A stretch of 64,000 bases of DNA from Rhodomicrobium sp. Az07 (GCF_018619475.1 NZ_JAHFZG010000004.1:62001-126000); one strand, 5' to 3'. Shown: positions 9,362-18,638, numbered from the stretch's first letter. The notes: generated by a model not told the origin, from the sequence alone. Numbers and translations are program-made.

Positions 9362-12151
9362 ATGAACATCGTTATCGTCGAAAGCGCCGCAAAGGCGAAA
9401 ACTATCAACAAGTATCTGGGGGCCGATTACAAGGTCATCGCGTCGTATGGCCATGTGCGAGACCTGCCCGCGAAGGACGGCTCCGTCCTGCCGGACAACG
9501 ACTTCGAAATGACGTGGGAGGTGGAGGCCGACTCCAACCGGATCGTCAACGAAATCGCCAAGGCCGTGAAGGGTGCGGATCGTCTCATTCTCGCAACCGA
9601 CCCGGATCGCGAAGGCGAAGCCATTTCCTGGCACCTGCTGAAAATTCTGGAGCAGAAGCGCGCGCTGACCGGCGTCTCGGTGGAGCGCGTGGCGTTCAAC
9701 GCGGTGACGAAAGACGCGATCCTCACCGCGATGAAAAACCCGCGCAAGATCGACGAGCCGCTGGTCGATGCCTATCTCGCCCGCCGCGCTCTCGATTATC
9801 TCGTCGGCTTCACGCTTTCGCCGGTGCTGTGGCGCAAGCTGCCGGGCGCTCGCTCGGCGGGCCGCGTGCAATCCGTGGCGCTGCGTCTCGTCGTCGACCG
9901 CGAGGCCGAAATCGAGGCATTCCGCACCCGCGAATACTGGACGGTCGAAGCGGCGCTGAAAAACGGTGGCGGCGATGCGTTCACGGCGCGGCTCGTGGCG
10001 CGGGCGGGCAAGAAGCTCGACAAGTTCGACATCCCCGACGAGACGACGGCGCACGCCTGTCGCGACGCGATCGTGGGCCAGCCTTTCCGCGTGGACAGCA
10101 TTGAGGCAAAGGACCACAAGCGCAATCCCGCGCCGCCGTTCACCACCTCGTCGCTGCAACAGGAAGCATCGCGCAAGCTCGGCCTTTCGCCGCGCCAGAC
10201 GATGCAGATTGCCCAGAAGCTTTATGAGGGCATCGACATCGGCGGCGAAACGGTCGGTCTCATTACCTATATGAGAACGGACGGCGTGCAGATCGTGGGC
10301 GAGGCTATCGCCGAGGCTCGCGGTCAGATCGAAAGCCAGTTCGGCGCGCGCTACGTGCCGAATGTGCCGCGCATCTACAAGACGAAGGCGAAGAACGCGC
10401 AGGAAGCGCACGAGGCCATCCGCCCGACCGACTTCCGTCGCCAGCCGGACAAGCTGCGCGGCCTCTCCGCCGAAGAGGCGCGGCTCTACAAGCTGATATG
10501 GCAGCGCGCCGTCGCAAGCCAGATGGCAAGCGCCGACATCGAGCGCACCACGGCTGAAATCTCCGTGCCCGGCAAGGACGGCGTGCCCTATGGTGTGCGC
10601 GCCACCGGCTCCGTCGTGAAGTTCGACGGCTTCATGCGGCTCTATGAGGAAGGCCGCGACGACACTGACGACGAAGACTCCGCCCGCCTTCCCGCGCTGA
10701 AGCAGGGCGAGATGCTGAAGGAGTCCGGCGTCACTGCCGCGCAGCATTTCACCGAACCGCCGCCGCGCTATTCCGAAGCGACGCTGATCCGCGAGATGGA
10801 GCGCCTCGGCATCGGCCGCCCGTCCACCTACGCGAGCACGATGGCCGTGCTCCGCGAGCGCGAATATGTGAAGCTCGAAAAGAAGCGGCTCGTCCCCGAG
10901 GACAAGGGGCGGCTCGTCACCACCTTCCTCGAAGCGTTCTTCAAGCGCTATGTGGAATACGACTTCACCGCCTATCTCGAAGACCGGCTCGACCAGATTT
11001 CCGACGGCAAGCTCGACTGGAAGGCGCTGCTGCGGGAGTTCTGGCAAGACTTCATCGGGGCCGTGACAGACATCAAGGATCTGCGCGTGGCGCAGGTGCT
11101 CGACGCGCTGAACGAACTGCTCGGCCCGCACATCTTCCCCGCGAAGGAAGACGGCGGCGACCCGCGTCTGTGCCCGCTCTGCAATCAGGGGCAATTGTCG
11201 TTGAAGGTCGGCAAGTTCGGCGCGTTCGTCGGCTGTTCAAACTACCCCGAATGCCGCTACACGCGCCAGCTCAAGACCGGCGAAAACGGCAATGGCGACG
11301 GCGCCGCGCCAACGGGCGACACCGTGCTCGGCAACGATCCCGAGACTGGGCTTGCCATATGCCTGAAGAATGGGCGCTTCGGCCCGTACATTCAGCTCGG
11401 CGAGGGCGGCGACGGCGAAAAGCCGAAGCGCGCGTCCATTCCGGGCGGCATGGGGCTCGCGGATGTGGACTTCGCCTATGCGCTGAAGCTGCTGGCGCTG
11501 CCGCGCGAAGTTGGCTCGCATCCGGAGACGCAGAAGACCATCATGGCGGGCTTCGGCCGTTATGGCCCCTATGTCGAACATGACGGGAAATATGTGAAGA
11601 TCGACGCGGAGGAGGTGTTCACCATCGGCCTCAACCGCGCCGTGACGGTGATCGCGGAAGGCGGCTCCGGCGGCAAGGGCCGCGCGCCGAAAACCGAGCC
11701 GATCAAGGTTCTGGGCGAGCACCCCGAAAAAGGCGGCAAGATGGAAGTTCTCGCCGGGCGTTTCGGTCCCTATATAAAGTGGGGCAAGGTCAACGCGACG
11801 ATCCCTAAGGGGACCGAGCCGCAGGCCGTGACCGTTGAAGAAGCGGTTCGGCTGCTCGCGGCGCGCATCGAAGCGGGCGACGGCAAGAAGGGGCGCGGCA
11901 AGCCGGCGAAAGCCGCCAAGGCGAAAGACGCGCCCGCGAAAGAGAAGAAGCCCGCGAAGGCCAAGACCGCCGAAGCGGGCGACGAGGCGGAAGCGCCGAA
12001 AAAGGCGAAGACCGCTGCACCGAAAAAGGCAGCCGCCAACGGCAAGGCTAAAAGCTCCACGAAGGAGAAATCGGCCAAGACCGAGGAAGCGGACAAGAAG
12101 CCGAAAGCATCGGCGAAGAAAACACTAAAAGCGGTGAGCGAGGCCAAATGA
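9362..12151 (+). CDS. topA: DNA topoisomerase I
   Basis: This 929-residue type IA topoisomerase relaxes negative supercoils. The N-terminal Toprim domain starts MNIVIVESAAKAKTI and has ATDPDREGEAISWHL. The active-site tyrosine is Tyr303 in GLITYMRTDG. A C4 zinc-finger module (CPLCNQG ... CSNYPEC) is followed by three repeats of the GRFGPYI / GRYGPYV type (Toprim_Crpt). The last 90 or so residues are almost entirely Lys, Ala, Pro and Glu, a histone-H1-like tail common in GC-rich bacteria. The stop overlaps the rnr start (ATGA), so the two genes are translationally coupled. Confidence 0.97.
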   Translation: MNIVIVESAAKAKTINKYLGADYKVIASYGHVRDLPAKDGSVLPDNDFEMTWEVEADSNRIVNEIAKAVKGADRLILATDPDREGEAISWHLLKILEQKRALTGVSVERVAFNAVTKDAILTAMKNPRKIDEPLVDAYLARRALDYLVGFTLSPVLWRKLPGARSAGRVQSVALRLVVDREAEIEAFRTREYWTVEAALKNGGGDAFTARLVARAGKKLDKFDIPDETTAHACRDAIVGQPFRVDSIEAKDHKRNPAPPFTTSSLQQEASRKLGLSPRQTMQIAQKLYEGIDIGGETVGLITYMRTDGVQIVGEAIAEARGQIESQFGARYVPNVPRIYKTKAKNAQEAHEAIRPTDFRRQPDKLRGLSAEEARLYKLIWQRAVASQMASADIERTTAEISVPGKDGVPYGVRATGSVVKFDGFMRLYEEGRDDTDDEDSARLPALKQGEMLKESGVTAAQHFTEPPPRYSEATLIREMERLGIGRPSTYASTMAVLREREYVKLEKKRLVPEDKGRLVTTFLEAFFKRYVEYDFTAYLEDRLDQISDGKLDWKALLREFWQDFIGAVTDIKDLRVAQVLDALNELLGPHIFPAKEDGGDPRLCPLCNQGQLSLKVGKFGAFVGCSNYPECRYTRQLKTGENGNGDGAAPTGDTVLGNDPETGLAICLKNGRFGPYIQLGEGGDGEKPKRASIPGGMGLADVDFAYALKLLALPREVGSHPETQKTIMAGFGRYGPYVEHDGKYVKIDAEEVFTIGLNRAVTVIAEGGSGGKGRAPKTEPIKVLGEHPEKGGKMEVLAGRFGPYIKWGKVNATIPKGTEPQAVTVEEAVRLLAARIEAGDGKKGRGKPAKAAKAKDAPAKEKKPAKAKTAEAGDEAEAPKKAKTAAPKKAAANGKAKSSTKEKSAKTEEADKKPKASAKKTLKAVSEAK

Positions 12152-14499
12152 GTCCACCCCGCCAGAAAGACGCTATGAAACTGAAAGAGAAGCGCGCCGA
12201 TGTGGCGCGCTCGAAGACGCCGACCAAAGACGATATTCTTAAATTCATTCGCTCCTCGACCGGCAATATTGGCCGCCGCGAAATTGCCAGAGCCTTCGAC
12301 ATCAAGGGCTCGGATCGCATCGAACTCAAACGCATCCTGAAGGAACTGGCGGCAGACGGCCTCATCGCGGACACGCGCCGCGTCGTTAAGAAAGAGGCGC
12401 TGGCGAATGTCGCCGTCATCGTGGTCAAGACGCAGGACCGCGAGGGCGATCTCATCTGCGCGCCGCTGAACTGGAACGAGGATGAAGACGGCGCGCCTCC
12501 GCGCATTCTCCTGACCATCACGCGTCGCTATGAAGGCGCGGCCATCGGTGTCGGCGATCAGGTTCTTGCACGGATCAGGCAAGCAGGCCGCGGCGCAGAT
12601 GCAGACGACGAGGGCGCTGAAGCACCCGTGGACGCCGCTGGATTTGCTTATCTCGCGTCACCGATCAAGCGCCTGCCACGCGAGCGCGCGCGCCAGCTCG
12701 GGATTTTGCGCAAGTCCGGGCCCGGCTTCGTGGTCGAGTCCATCGACAAGAAAGACCTCAAGGAATGGCCCGTCGCCGATGGCGAAATGGATGGCGCGGA
12801 GGAGGGCGAACTCGTCCGCTTCGAGACGCTGCGCGATTCGCGCACCAATCGTCCATCCGCGCGCGTGACGGAGCGCATCGGCCATCCGAAGGCCGAGAAG
12901 GCCGTGAGCCTCATCGCGATCCACAATCACGGGCTGCGCGATGTGTTCGGCGAGGATGTGCTAGCCGAGCTTGAACGCCTGCCCGAAGCGACGATGTCGC
13001 ACCGCGAAGATCTCACGCGCGTGCCGCTCATCACCATCGATCCCTCGGACGCAAAAGACCACGACGACGCGGTTTGGGCCGCGCCCGACACGGACCCCGC
13101 CAACGAAGGCGGCTGCGTCGTGATCGTCGCCATCGCCGATGTGTCTTTTTATATCCGCCCCGGCTCCGGGCTCGACGAGGAAGCGCTGCTTCGCGGCAAT
13201 TCGGTCTATTTCCCAGACCGCGTCGTGCCGATGTTGCCGGAGAAACTCTCGAACGGGTTATGCTCGCTGCGCGAAAACGAGCTTAGGCCGTGCCTCGCTG
13301 TGCGCATTGTGTTCGACCGTGACGGCAAGAAGACAAGTCAACGCTTCTCGCGCGCCATGATGCGCTCGGCGGCGAAGCTGTCGTATCAGGAGGCGCAGGC
13401 GGCCATCGACGGGAGCCCGAACGCCAGGACCAAGCCACTGCTTGAGCCGATCCTCAAGCCGCTCTGGGCCGTCTACGAGGTGCTGAAGGAAGCGCGCAAC
13501 CGCCGCGCGCCGCTCGACCTCGACCTGCCGGAGCGCAAGATCGTTCTCGATGAACGCGGGCTTGTATCGAAGGTCATCATTCCCGAACGGCTGGAAGCCC
13601 ACCGGCTCATCGAGGAATTCATGATCCAGGCGAATGTCGCCGCCGCCGAGGCGCTGGAGGCCAAGAAGTCGCCCCTCATCTATCGCGTGCATGATGCGCC
13701 GTCATCGGAGAAGCTGGTGGCGCTCTCCGAGTTTCTCGCGAGCATCGGTGTCAACGCGGGCAAGACGAGCTTCAACCGCCCCGGCCAGTTCAATCGCGTG
13801 CTGACGAAGGCCATAGGCACCGAGCACGAGGAAATCCTCAACGAAGTGGTGCTGCGCTCGCAGGCTCAGGCGGAGTACCGCCCCGGCAATATCGGCCATT
13901 TCGGCCTGAATTTGCGCCGCTACGCGCATTTCACCTCGCCGATCCGCCGTTACGCCGACCTTGTGGTGCATCGGGCGCTGGTGAGCGCCTTCGGACTGGG
14001 CGAGGGCGGGTTGTCCGACGCCGAGAAGACGAAGCTCGACGCCATCGCGGAGATCATTTCGCAGTGCGAGCGCAAGGCCATGTCGGCCGAGCGCGAGACG
14101 GTAGACCGGCTCATCGCGATGCATCTCGCGGAGCGCGTCGGCGAGACGTTCAAGGCGCGCGTGTCCGGCGTGACGCGCTTCGGCCTGTTCGTGAAGCTGC
14201 TCGACACCGGCGCGGACGGCTTCGTGCCCATGGCGACGCTCGGTCGCGACTATTACAAGCACCTCGAAAACCTTCATGCCATCGTCGGGGAGCGCACGGG
14301 CGAGAGTTTCCGCCTTGGCGACCGCGTCGATGTGAAGCTTGTGGAGGCGAACCCGGCTGCGGGCGCACTCCGTTTCGAGATGGAGAGCGACGGAAAATTT
14401 TCGGCCGCGCTTGCGAAGGCGGGGCAGAAGCGCGGCGGAGGCAAACCGTCGCGGGCGGAGGGGCGGAAGCCCGCAAAGGGCACGAAGGGCCGTCGATAG
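12148..14499 (+). CDS. rnr: Ribonuclease R
   Basis: The 783-residue protein is a 3'-5' exoribonuclease of the RNB family that degrades structured RNA. From the N-terminus it shows a winged-helix region (ILKFIRSSTG ... RREIARAF), cold-shock-like domains, the RNB catalytic core with DAKDHDDAVWA (metal-binding aspartates) and HFTSPIRRYADLVVHR, an S1 domain (GVTRFGLFVKLLDTGADGFV) and a basic Lys/Arg tail. The ATG at 12148 overlaps the topA stop; an internal ATG at 12175 is the alternative. The topA-rnr pair is common in Hyphomicrobiales. Confidence 0.96.
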   Translation: MSPPRQKDAMKLKEKRADVARSKTPTKDDILKFIRSSTGNIGRREIARAFDIKGSDRIELKRILKELAADGLIADTRRVVKKEALANVAVIVVKTQDREGDLICAPLNWNEDEDGAPPRILLTITRRYEGAAIGVGDQVLARIRQAGRGADADDEGAEAPVDAAGFAYLASPIKRLPRERARQLGILRKSGPGFVVESIDKKDLKEWPVADGEMDGAEEGELVRFETLRDSRTNRPSARVTERIGHPKAEKAVSLIAIHNHGLRDVFGEDVLAELERLPEATMSHREDLTRVPLITIDPSDAKDHDDAVWAAPDTDPANEGGCVVIVAIADVSFYIRPGSGLDEEALLRGNSVYFPDRVVPMLPEKLSNGLCSLRENELRPCLAVRIVFDRDGKKTSQRFSRAMMRSAAKLSYQEAQAAIDGSPNARTKPLLEPILKPLWAVYEVLKEARNRRAPLDLDLPERKIVLDERGLVSKVIIPERLEAHRLIEEFMIQANVAAAEALEAKKSPLIYRVHDAPSSEKLVALSEFLASIGVNAGKTSFNRPGQFNRVLTKAIGTEHEEILNEVVLRSQAQAEYRPGNIGHFGLNLRRYAHFTSPIRRYADLVVHRALVSAFGLGEGGLSDAEKTKLDAIAEIISQCERKAMSAERETVDRLIAMHLAERVGETFKARVSGVTRFGLFVKLLDTGADGFVPMATLGRDYYKHLENLHAIVGERTGESFRLGDRVDVKLVEANPAAGALRFEMESDGKFSAALAKAGQKRGGGKPSRAEGRKPAKGTKGRR

Positions 14500-14539
14500 C
14501 GCAACGTCTTGTCGCAACCGGCCGGTGCCTGGCGGATGA

Positions 14540-14564
14540 CGCTCTTTTCCTTATCGGAAGAGCG
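14540..14564. terminator. Hairpin downstream of rnr, possible terminator
   Basis: CGCTCTT and AAGAGCG form a seven-pair stem about 40 bases after the rnr stop. There is no clear T-run, so intrinsic termination is doubtful; it may only protect the 3' end. Confidence 0.35.
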
Positions 14565-14704
14565 CCTTCAGCCGGTGATGGAAACGGGTTGTTGCCGGCT
14601 CGTAGTTTTCAACTGAAATGATTTAAAATCGCCGCCGGGGTTGACAGCGGGACTCAAGGCGGGCACTTTCTGCGCTCGATTGGGGAGATGTTTCGGAACG
14701 TATC

Positions 14705-14872
14705 ATGGCAAAACCAGTAACTCAGAAAATCAAATTGGTGAGCACGGCGGGTACCGGCTACTATTATGTGACCAAGAAGAACCCGCGCAATTTGACAGAG
14801 AAGCTTGCGCTCAGGAAATATGATCCCGTGGTCAAGCATCACGTGGAATTCAAGGAAGCGAAGATCAAATAG
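14705..14872 (+). CDS. rpmG: 50S ribosomal protein L33
   Basis: A 55-residue protein starting [18 protein letters not shown] and ending [18 protein letters not shown] and KLALRKYDP are the diagnostic L33 motifs. It has no CxxC pairs, so this is the zinc-independent form. L33 sits near the E site of the large ribosomal subunit. It stands alone between rnr and the convergent divK gene. GGAACG lies upstream of the ATG as a weak ribosome-binding site. Length and motifs leave little doubt. Confidence 0.96.
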   Translation: MAKPVTQKIKLVSTAGTGYYYVTKKNPRNLTEKLALRKYDPVVKHHVEFKEAKIK

Positions 14873-15381
14873 CGACGGCCGCGCCAGCCGCGGCTTCGCA
14901 TACCCTGCTCGAATTTTTCATCAGACATGAAGAGATGATCAGCTCCGCAACTATCGGCAGCGGGGTAAGCCCGATTTTGATGCGGAGCTGATCTGAGCGC
15001 CATCGGATCAAGAGGGCGTGATCCAATGTGCTTATACCGAAACCGTCATGTTTGCGACGACAAGAGGCTTCGGTCGTATGCCCTACGGACCCAGGAGATG
15101 CGGCGGACCCGAGCACTCCGCAGGGTATCTGCATAAGTATGAGGAAACCCCCGATTTTGGCAAGTCAAGAATGACATTGTTTTGCCTCACTTATCGGATT
15201 TTGCGCTCATCCTCCTTAACGCTTTGTGAACGCGCCTTCGCTTTTTAAGGGTAACTCAAGCGTGTCTGCAAGCGCTTGTTTAACAACACATTTCCGTTCT
15301 ATAGGAAATAATCCGCGAAAAGCACTGCATTTTTCGGCACAAACCGACGAAAACCGAGTTTTCCCCGTTATCCCCAGCCTT
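14873..15381. other. 509-base non-coding gap with structured segments between rpmG and divK
   Basis: I found no supported gene here. The gap holds a strong inverted repeat (listed separately), a second short one (CCGAAACC ... GGCTTCGG near 15037-15073), and an AT-rich stretch from about 15180 to 15380. A TTAA-CGCTTTG-TGAA sequence near 15216 resembles a CtrA half-site pair with one mismatch but lies between convergent genes. An unannotated small RNA is possible. In several alphaproteobacteria pleD follows divK; no GGDEF remnant is visible here. Confidence 0.5.
14937..14993. repeat. 13-bp perfect inverted repeat with nested hairpin downstream of rpmG
   Basis: GATCAGCTCCGCA at 14937-14949 is matched by its exact reverse complement at 14981-14993. 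The 31-base loop itself contains CGGG-GTAAG-CCCG, a second small stem. No T-run follows on either strand, so a simple intrinsic terminator is unlikely. The outer GATCAGCT ... AGCTGATC ends resemble the right half of the dispersed repeat at 5839-5942. Confidence 0.7.
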
Positions 15382-15759
15382 CTACGACAAATTCGTCGGA
15401 ATGAATTGACGAATTGTTTCAAGGAAGCGGGCAACGGAAATCGGTTTCGACACATAGGCTTCGCAACCGCCCTCGCGGATGCGTTCCTCGTCGCCCTTCA
15501 TGGCGAACGCGGTAACGGCCACGATCGGAATATGCCGCAAGCTATCGTCTTCCTTTAGCCATTTTGTGACATCGAGTCCCGAGACTTCCGGAAGCTGTAT
15601 ATCCATGACGATGAGGTCCGGCCGATGCTTGCGCGCCAGCGCTATCGCGTCGATCCCGTTTCTCGTTTGCAGCGTGTTGTAGCCATGCGCTTCGAGAAGA
15701 TCGTGAAAGAGCTTCATGTTGAGCTCGTTGTCTTCGACGATCAGGATTGTTTTCCCCAT
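15382..15759 (-). CDS. divK: Cell-cycle response regulator DivK
   Basis: A 125-residue stand-alone receiver domain. [18 protein letters not shown] begins the protein; the acidic pair is at residues 10-11, the phospho-acceptor is Asp53 in [13 protein letters not shown], and the conserved Lys is in [24 protein letters not shown] and [14 protein letters not shown] are DivK-specific compared with general CheY proteins. DivK signals through the DivJ/PleC/DivL/CckA pathway to control CtrA. I chose ATG 15759 because it starts exactly at the domain. pleD, often the next gene, is absent from this window. Confidence 0.93.
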   Translation of the reverse strand: MGKTILIVEDNELNMKLFHDLLEAHGYNTLQTRNGIDAIALARKHRPDLIVMDIQLPEVSGLDVTKWLKEDDSLRHIPIVAVTAFAMKGDEERIREGGCEAYVSKPISVARFLETIRQFIPTNLS

Positions 15760-16017
15760 GGCGCCCTTGCTCGATTTGGGCCGAAGGCCTTGCGGCAATG
15801 CCGGCGCCGGATGCCTAATCGGTCTTTGTCGTTTCAGATATGTGTTCGAGCGCATGGGCTTTATTTTCAAATACCTTCAGCCCGGGCATAGTCGCGCGAA
15901 AGAGTTAACAAAGTTTGATCGTCTTTCCGACGAATGGAATAATATAGGGTCTGGCTTGAGTGAAGCCGACGGAACGCACCGGCCCGCAAGTTTCGGGAGG
16001 GCTCCGCCGAGAGGCCG

Positions 16018-16710
16018 TCATTTCGGATCGCTGTCCCGCTCGATTTTTTCCCGGCGCGACGGTTTCGGCACCGCAAGAGCGCGTTTGTCGAGGTACTTTT
16101 CCATGGCGGTGACGAGGTCTTCGATCTTGTCTTCAAAAAAATGGTTCGCGCCGGGAATGATCTCGTGACTGACGACGATGCCCTTTTGGGTCTTGAGCTT
16201 GTCCACGAGTGTCTTCACGGCGGACGCGGGAACGACGCGGTCGCGGTCGCCGTTGATCATCAGTCCCGACGACGGGCAGGGCGCGAGGAAGCTGAAATCG
16301 TAAAGGTTCGCGGGGGGAGCGACCGAGATGAAGCCGTCGATTTCCGGCCGCCGCATGAGAAGCTGCATCGCGATCCAGGCCCCGAACGATACGCCCGCGA
16401 TCCAGCAGGATTTCGCATCCGGGTTGGCAAGCTGGAGCCAGTCGAGCGCCGTCGCGGCGTCCGACAGTTCACCCGGCCCCTGGTCGAAAAGGCCCTGGCT
16501 GCGTCCCACGCCGCGAAAGTTGAAGCGGAGGACGGAAAATCCGCGCTGCACGAAGGTGTAATACAGGCTATAGACGATCTGGTTGTTCATCGTCCCGCCG
16601 AATTGCGGGTGGGGATGAAGGATGATCGCGATCGGCGCGCCGGGGGCGGCCTCGTGATGATAGCGTCCTTCAATCCGGCCTGCCGGGCCATTGATAATTA
16701 CTTCGGGCAT
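16018..16710 (-). CDS. Alpha/beta hydrolase
   Basis: A 230-residue cytoplasmic serine hydrolase of the COG2945 type. The early LHPHPQFGGTMNNQIV segment holds the oxyanion-hole region, the nucleophile elbow is GVSFG, an acidic residue sits in NGDRDRVVP, and the catalytic His is in GANHFF. The C-terminus is charged (KPSRREKIERDSDPK). Related proteins are annotated as esterases or dienelactone-hydrolase-like enzymes; the substrate is unknown. It is divergent from iscR, separated by about 285 bases that carry a hairpin and the iscR promoter. Confidence 0.85.
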   Translation of the reverse strand: MPEVIINGPAGRIEGRYHHEAAPGAPIAIILHPHPQFGGTMNNQIVYSLYYTFVQRGFSVLRFNFRGVGRSQGLFDQGPGELSDAATALDWLQLANPDAKSCWIAGVSFGAWIAMQLLMRRPEIDGFISVAPPANLYDFSFLAPCPSSGLMINGDRDRVVPASAVKTLVDKLKTQKGIVVSHEIIPGANHFFEDKIEDLVTAMEKYLDKRALAVPKPSRREKIERDSDPK

Positions 16711-16738
16711 TTTCTTGAACCTCGTTATCGCGAATTCT

Positions 16739-16759
16739 GCGCTGACTGATGGTCAGCGC
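16739..16759. repeat. 8-bp inverted repeat upstream of the hydrolase gene
   Basis: GCGCTGAC and GTCAGCGC flank a five-base loop, 29 bases upstream of the hydrolase start and about 80 bases from the iscR promoter. It has no T-run. It could be an operator or a 5'-leader hairpin. Confidence 0.45.
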
Positions 16760-16838
16760 GGCACGGTCTGGCGCAGAGCTTGAACGTGGCTTATCTCGCG
16801 TTTCAGGCGCACTTGCGCGCAGCGAGATAACCGCCCAA

Positions 16839-16863
16839 ATAGTTGACTCTGACGGTCGGAAAT
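16839..16863 (+). promoter_or_regulatory. IscR type-1-like binding site
   Basis: The 25 bases beginning ATAGTTGACT and ending GGTCGGAAAT match 20 of 25 positions of the E. coli type-1 IscR consensus (ATASYYGACT ... AGTCRRSTAT), by my own comparison. The site overlaps the -35 element of the promoter before iscR, where a bound [2Fe-2S]-IscR would block polymerase. This predicts autorepression of the whole operon. Confidence 0.65.
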
Positions 16864-16871
16864 CCTATACA
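16843..16871 (+). promoter_or_regulatory. Sigma-70-type promoter of the iscR-suf operon
   Basis: TTGACT (16843-16848) and TATACA (16866-16871) are separated by exactly 17 bases, a near-consensus housekeeping promoter. The predicted start of transcription, near 16878, leaves a leader of about 115 bases before the iscR ATG. Confidence 0.7.
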
Positions 16872-16994
16872 CAAGTAGCAAGGGAATCTGGACCCGTTGT
16901 GACCTCGCCCGCGCGAGGTTTTCGGTGTCGTAACACGAAAGAGGCGTGAATTTCCACGACCTTCGCACTAACCGGGCGTAAAGAAAGCATAAAT

Positions 16995-17474
16995 ATGCTG
17001 CTCAGTACCAAAGGTCGCTACGCCGTGATGGCCATTGTCGAAGTTGCTCGGCAGAACGACGGGCGGCCGCTTGCCTTGAGCGATATTTCGCTGCGCCTCG
17101 ATCTGTCGCTCGCCTATCTTGAACAGCTTTTCATGAAGATGCGGCGAAAGGGTATTGTGCAGTCGGTGCGTGGGCCGGGCGGCGGTTATGTCCTCGCGCG
17201 CGATGCGGACGCGATCTCAATCGGCGAAGTCATGGCCGCGGTGGACGAGCCGGTGCGCATGACGCGCTGCGAGCCCGAGGATAAATCGGGGTGTGTCGCC
17301 TCGAAGCGTTGTTCCACCCATCACCTCTGGCTTGCGCTCGGCGCGCATATTCAGAGCTTTCTCGCCGATGCCACCGTGGCCGACGTGCTCAACGGCCGCT
17401 TTTCGGGTGCGGAAATCGTGATATTTCCGGTCGACGAAGGGGCTCATCCTGTCGTCTCCAAAGCGGAGGCTTGA
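16995..17474 (+). CDS. iscR: Rrf2-family Fe-S regulator IscR
   Basis: A 159-residue winged-helix regulator. It starts MLLSTKGRYAVMAIVEVA, with the recognition region LSLAYLEQLFMKMRRKGIV and the wing GPGGGYVLAR. Three cysteines (92, 100, 106) and a histidine two or three residues later match the IscR [2Fe-2S] ligand set; spacing is Cys-x7-Cys-x5-Cys versus x5/x5 in E. coli. With its cluster, IscR represses the operon; without it, repression is relieved. It heads the SUF operon and the next start codon lies three bases beyond its stop. Confidence 0.92.
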   Translation: MLLSTKGRYAVMAIVEVARQNDGRPLALSDISLRLDLSLAYLEQLFMKMRRKGIVQSVRGPGGGYVLARDADAISIGEVMAAVDEPVRMTRCEPEDKSGCVASKRCSTHHLWLALGAHIQSFLADATVADVLNGRFSGAEIVIFPVDEGAHPVVSKAEA

Positions 17475-17476
17475 TC

Positions 17477-18595
17477 GTGGCGCGCGCGTATCTGGACTAT
17501 AACGCCACGACGCCGCTTCGACCTGAGGCACGCGAGGCGATGATCGAGGCGCTCGATGTCGTCGGCAACCCGTCGTCCATCCATGGCGAGGGGCGTGCGG
17601 CGCGTGCGGTCGTCGAGCGGGCGCGCGAAACGGTGGCGCGGGCGTTCGGCGCGAAGCCGTCCGCCGTGACGTTCACGTCCGGGGGGACGGAGACCGCGAA
17701 CTGGCTGCTTCAGCCGCGCGATGGCGGCGCGCTCGTCGTTTCAGCTGTCGAGCATCCTTGCGTGCTCAAGGGCCATCGTTTCGCGGCGGACCGTGTGCGC
17801 CTCGTGCCGGTTTCGGGCGACGGGGTCGTCGAACTTGCCGCGCTCGAAGAAGCCGTTTCGCCCGGCGCGGTCGTCGCGGTTCAGGCCGCAAATAACGAGA
17901 CTGGCGTTTTCCAGCCGGTGCGCGAAATCGCCTCGCTAGCCCGCGCTCATGGCGCGACGCTCGTTTGCGATGCGGTGCAGGCTATCGGCCGGATGCATTT
18001 GTCGGAATTAGAACAATCCGACGCCGTTTTTTTCTCCGCGCACAAATTCGGCGGCCCGAAAGGCGTCGGAGCCGCGATCTGGCGAGGCTGCTCGGAACCG
18101 CCTCCCGCTTTTGTGAAGGGCGGCGGGCAGGAGCGTCGCTTGCGTTCCGGCACTGAAAACGTTGCCTCTATTGCCGGATTGGCGGCTGCCCTCGACGCCG
18201 CGCTTCGCGATCAAGAGATGTTGATTGCCAAATGGGGGGCATTCCGGTCGAAGCTGGAACAACGCTTGCAAGCCATCGCTCCGGAAGCCGTCATCTTCGG
18301 CGAACGCGCGGTCCGGCTGGCGAACACGACATGTTTCGCCGTTCCGGGTAAGCGCGCCGATCTGATGCTGATGGCGCTCGATCTTGATGGCGTGGCGGTG
18401 AGTTCCGGTTCCGCCTGTTCATCGGGCAAGGTTGAGCGCTCGCATGTGCTCACCGCGATGGGCGCGGGTGAGGATCTGGCGGCGGGGGCGATCCGGGTAT
18501 CGACGGGTTGGGCCACGCGAGACGAAGATATTGAGCGGTTTCTTGCCGCTCTGGACAAGATTTGCGGCGGGCGCGAAATGCGCACAGCCGCCTGA
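17477..18595 (+). CDS. Cysteine desulfurase (NifS/IscS-like)
   Basis: A 372-residue PLP enzyme that takes sulfur from cysteine for Fe-S assembly. I chose the GTG at 17477 because GGAGG lies seven bases before it and the protein then begins VARAYLDYNATTP, the standard N-terminus. The PLP lysine is in SAHKFGGPKG; the persulfide cysteine is in GSACSSGKVERSHV, followed by the typical ISVST-like RVSTGWAT. It belongs to the group I NifS/IscS type, distinct from the group II SufS encoded later in the same operon. Having both in one operon is common in Hyphomicrobiales. Confidence 0.93.
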   Translation: MARAYLDYNATTPLRPEAREAMIEALDVVGNPSSIHGEGRAARAVVERARETVARAFGAKPSAVTFTSGGTETANWLLQPRDGGALVVSAVEHPCVLKGHRFAADRVRLVPVSGDGVVELAALEEAVSPGAVVAVQAANNETGVFQPVREIASLARAHGATLVCDAVQAIGRMHLSELEQSDAVFFSAHKFGGPKGVGAAIWRGCSEPPPAFVKGGGQERRLRSGTENVASIAGLAAALDAALRDQEMLIAKWGAFRSKLEQRLQAIAPEAVIFGERAVRLANTTCFAVPGKRADLMLMALDLDGVAVSSGSACSSGKVERSHVLTAMGAGEDLAAGAIRVSTGWATRDEDIERFLAALDKICGGREMRTAA

Positions 18596-18638
18596 GATCA
18601 AGGGTCCGCCTCGGCGGGCCGCCTGAAGGGAGTGAGAC

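Noticed and set aside
9359-11194. A 611-codon antisense frame over topA
   Set aside because: Composition is typical of a shadow frame, and topA motifs occupy the other strand throughout.
15210-15235. A CtrA-like TTAA-N7-TGAA pair near divK
   Set aside because: It lies between convergent genes downstream of divK, one half-site is imperfect, and AT-rich DNA gives such matches by chance.
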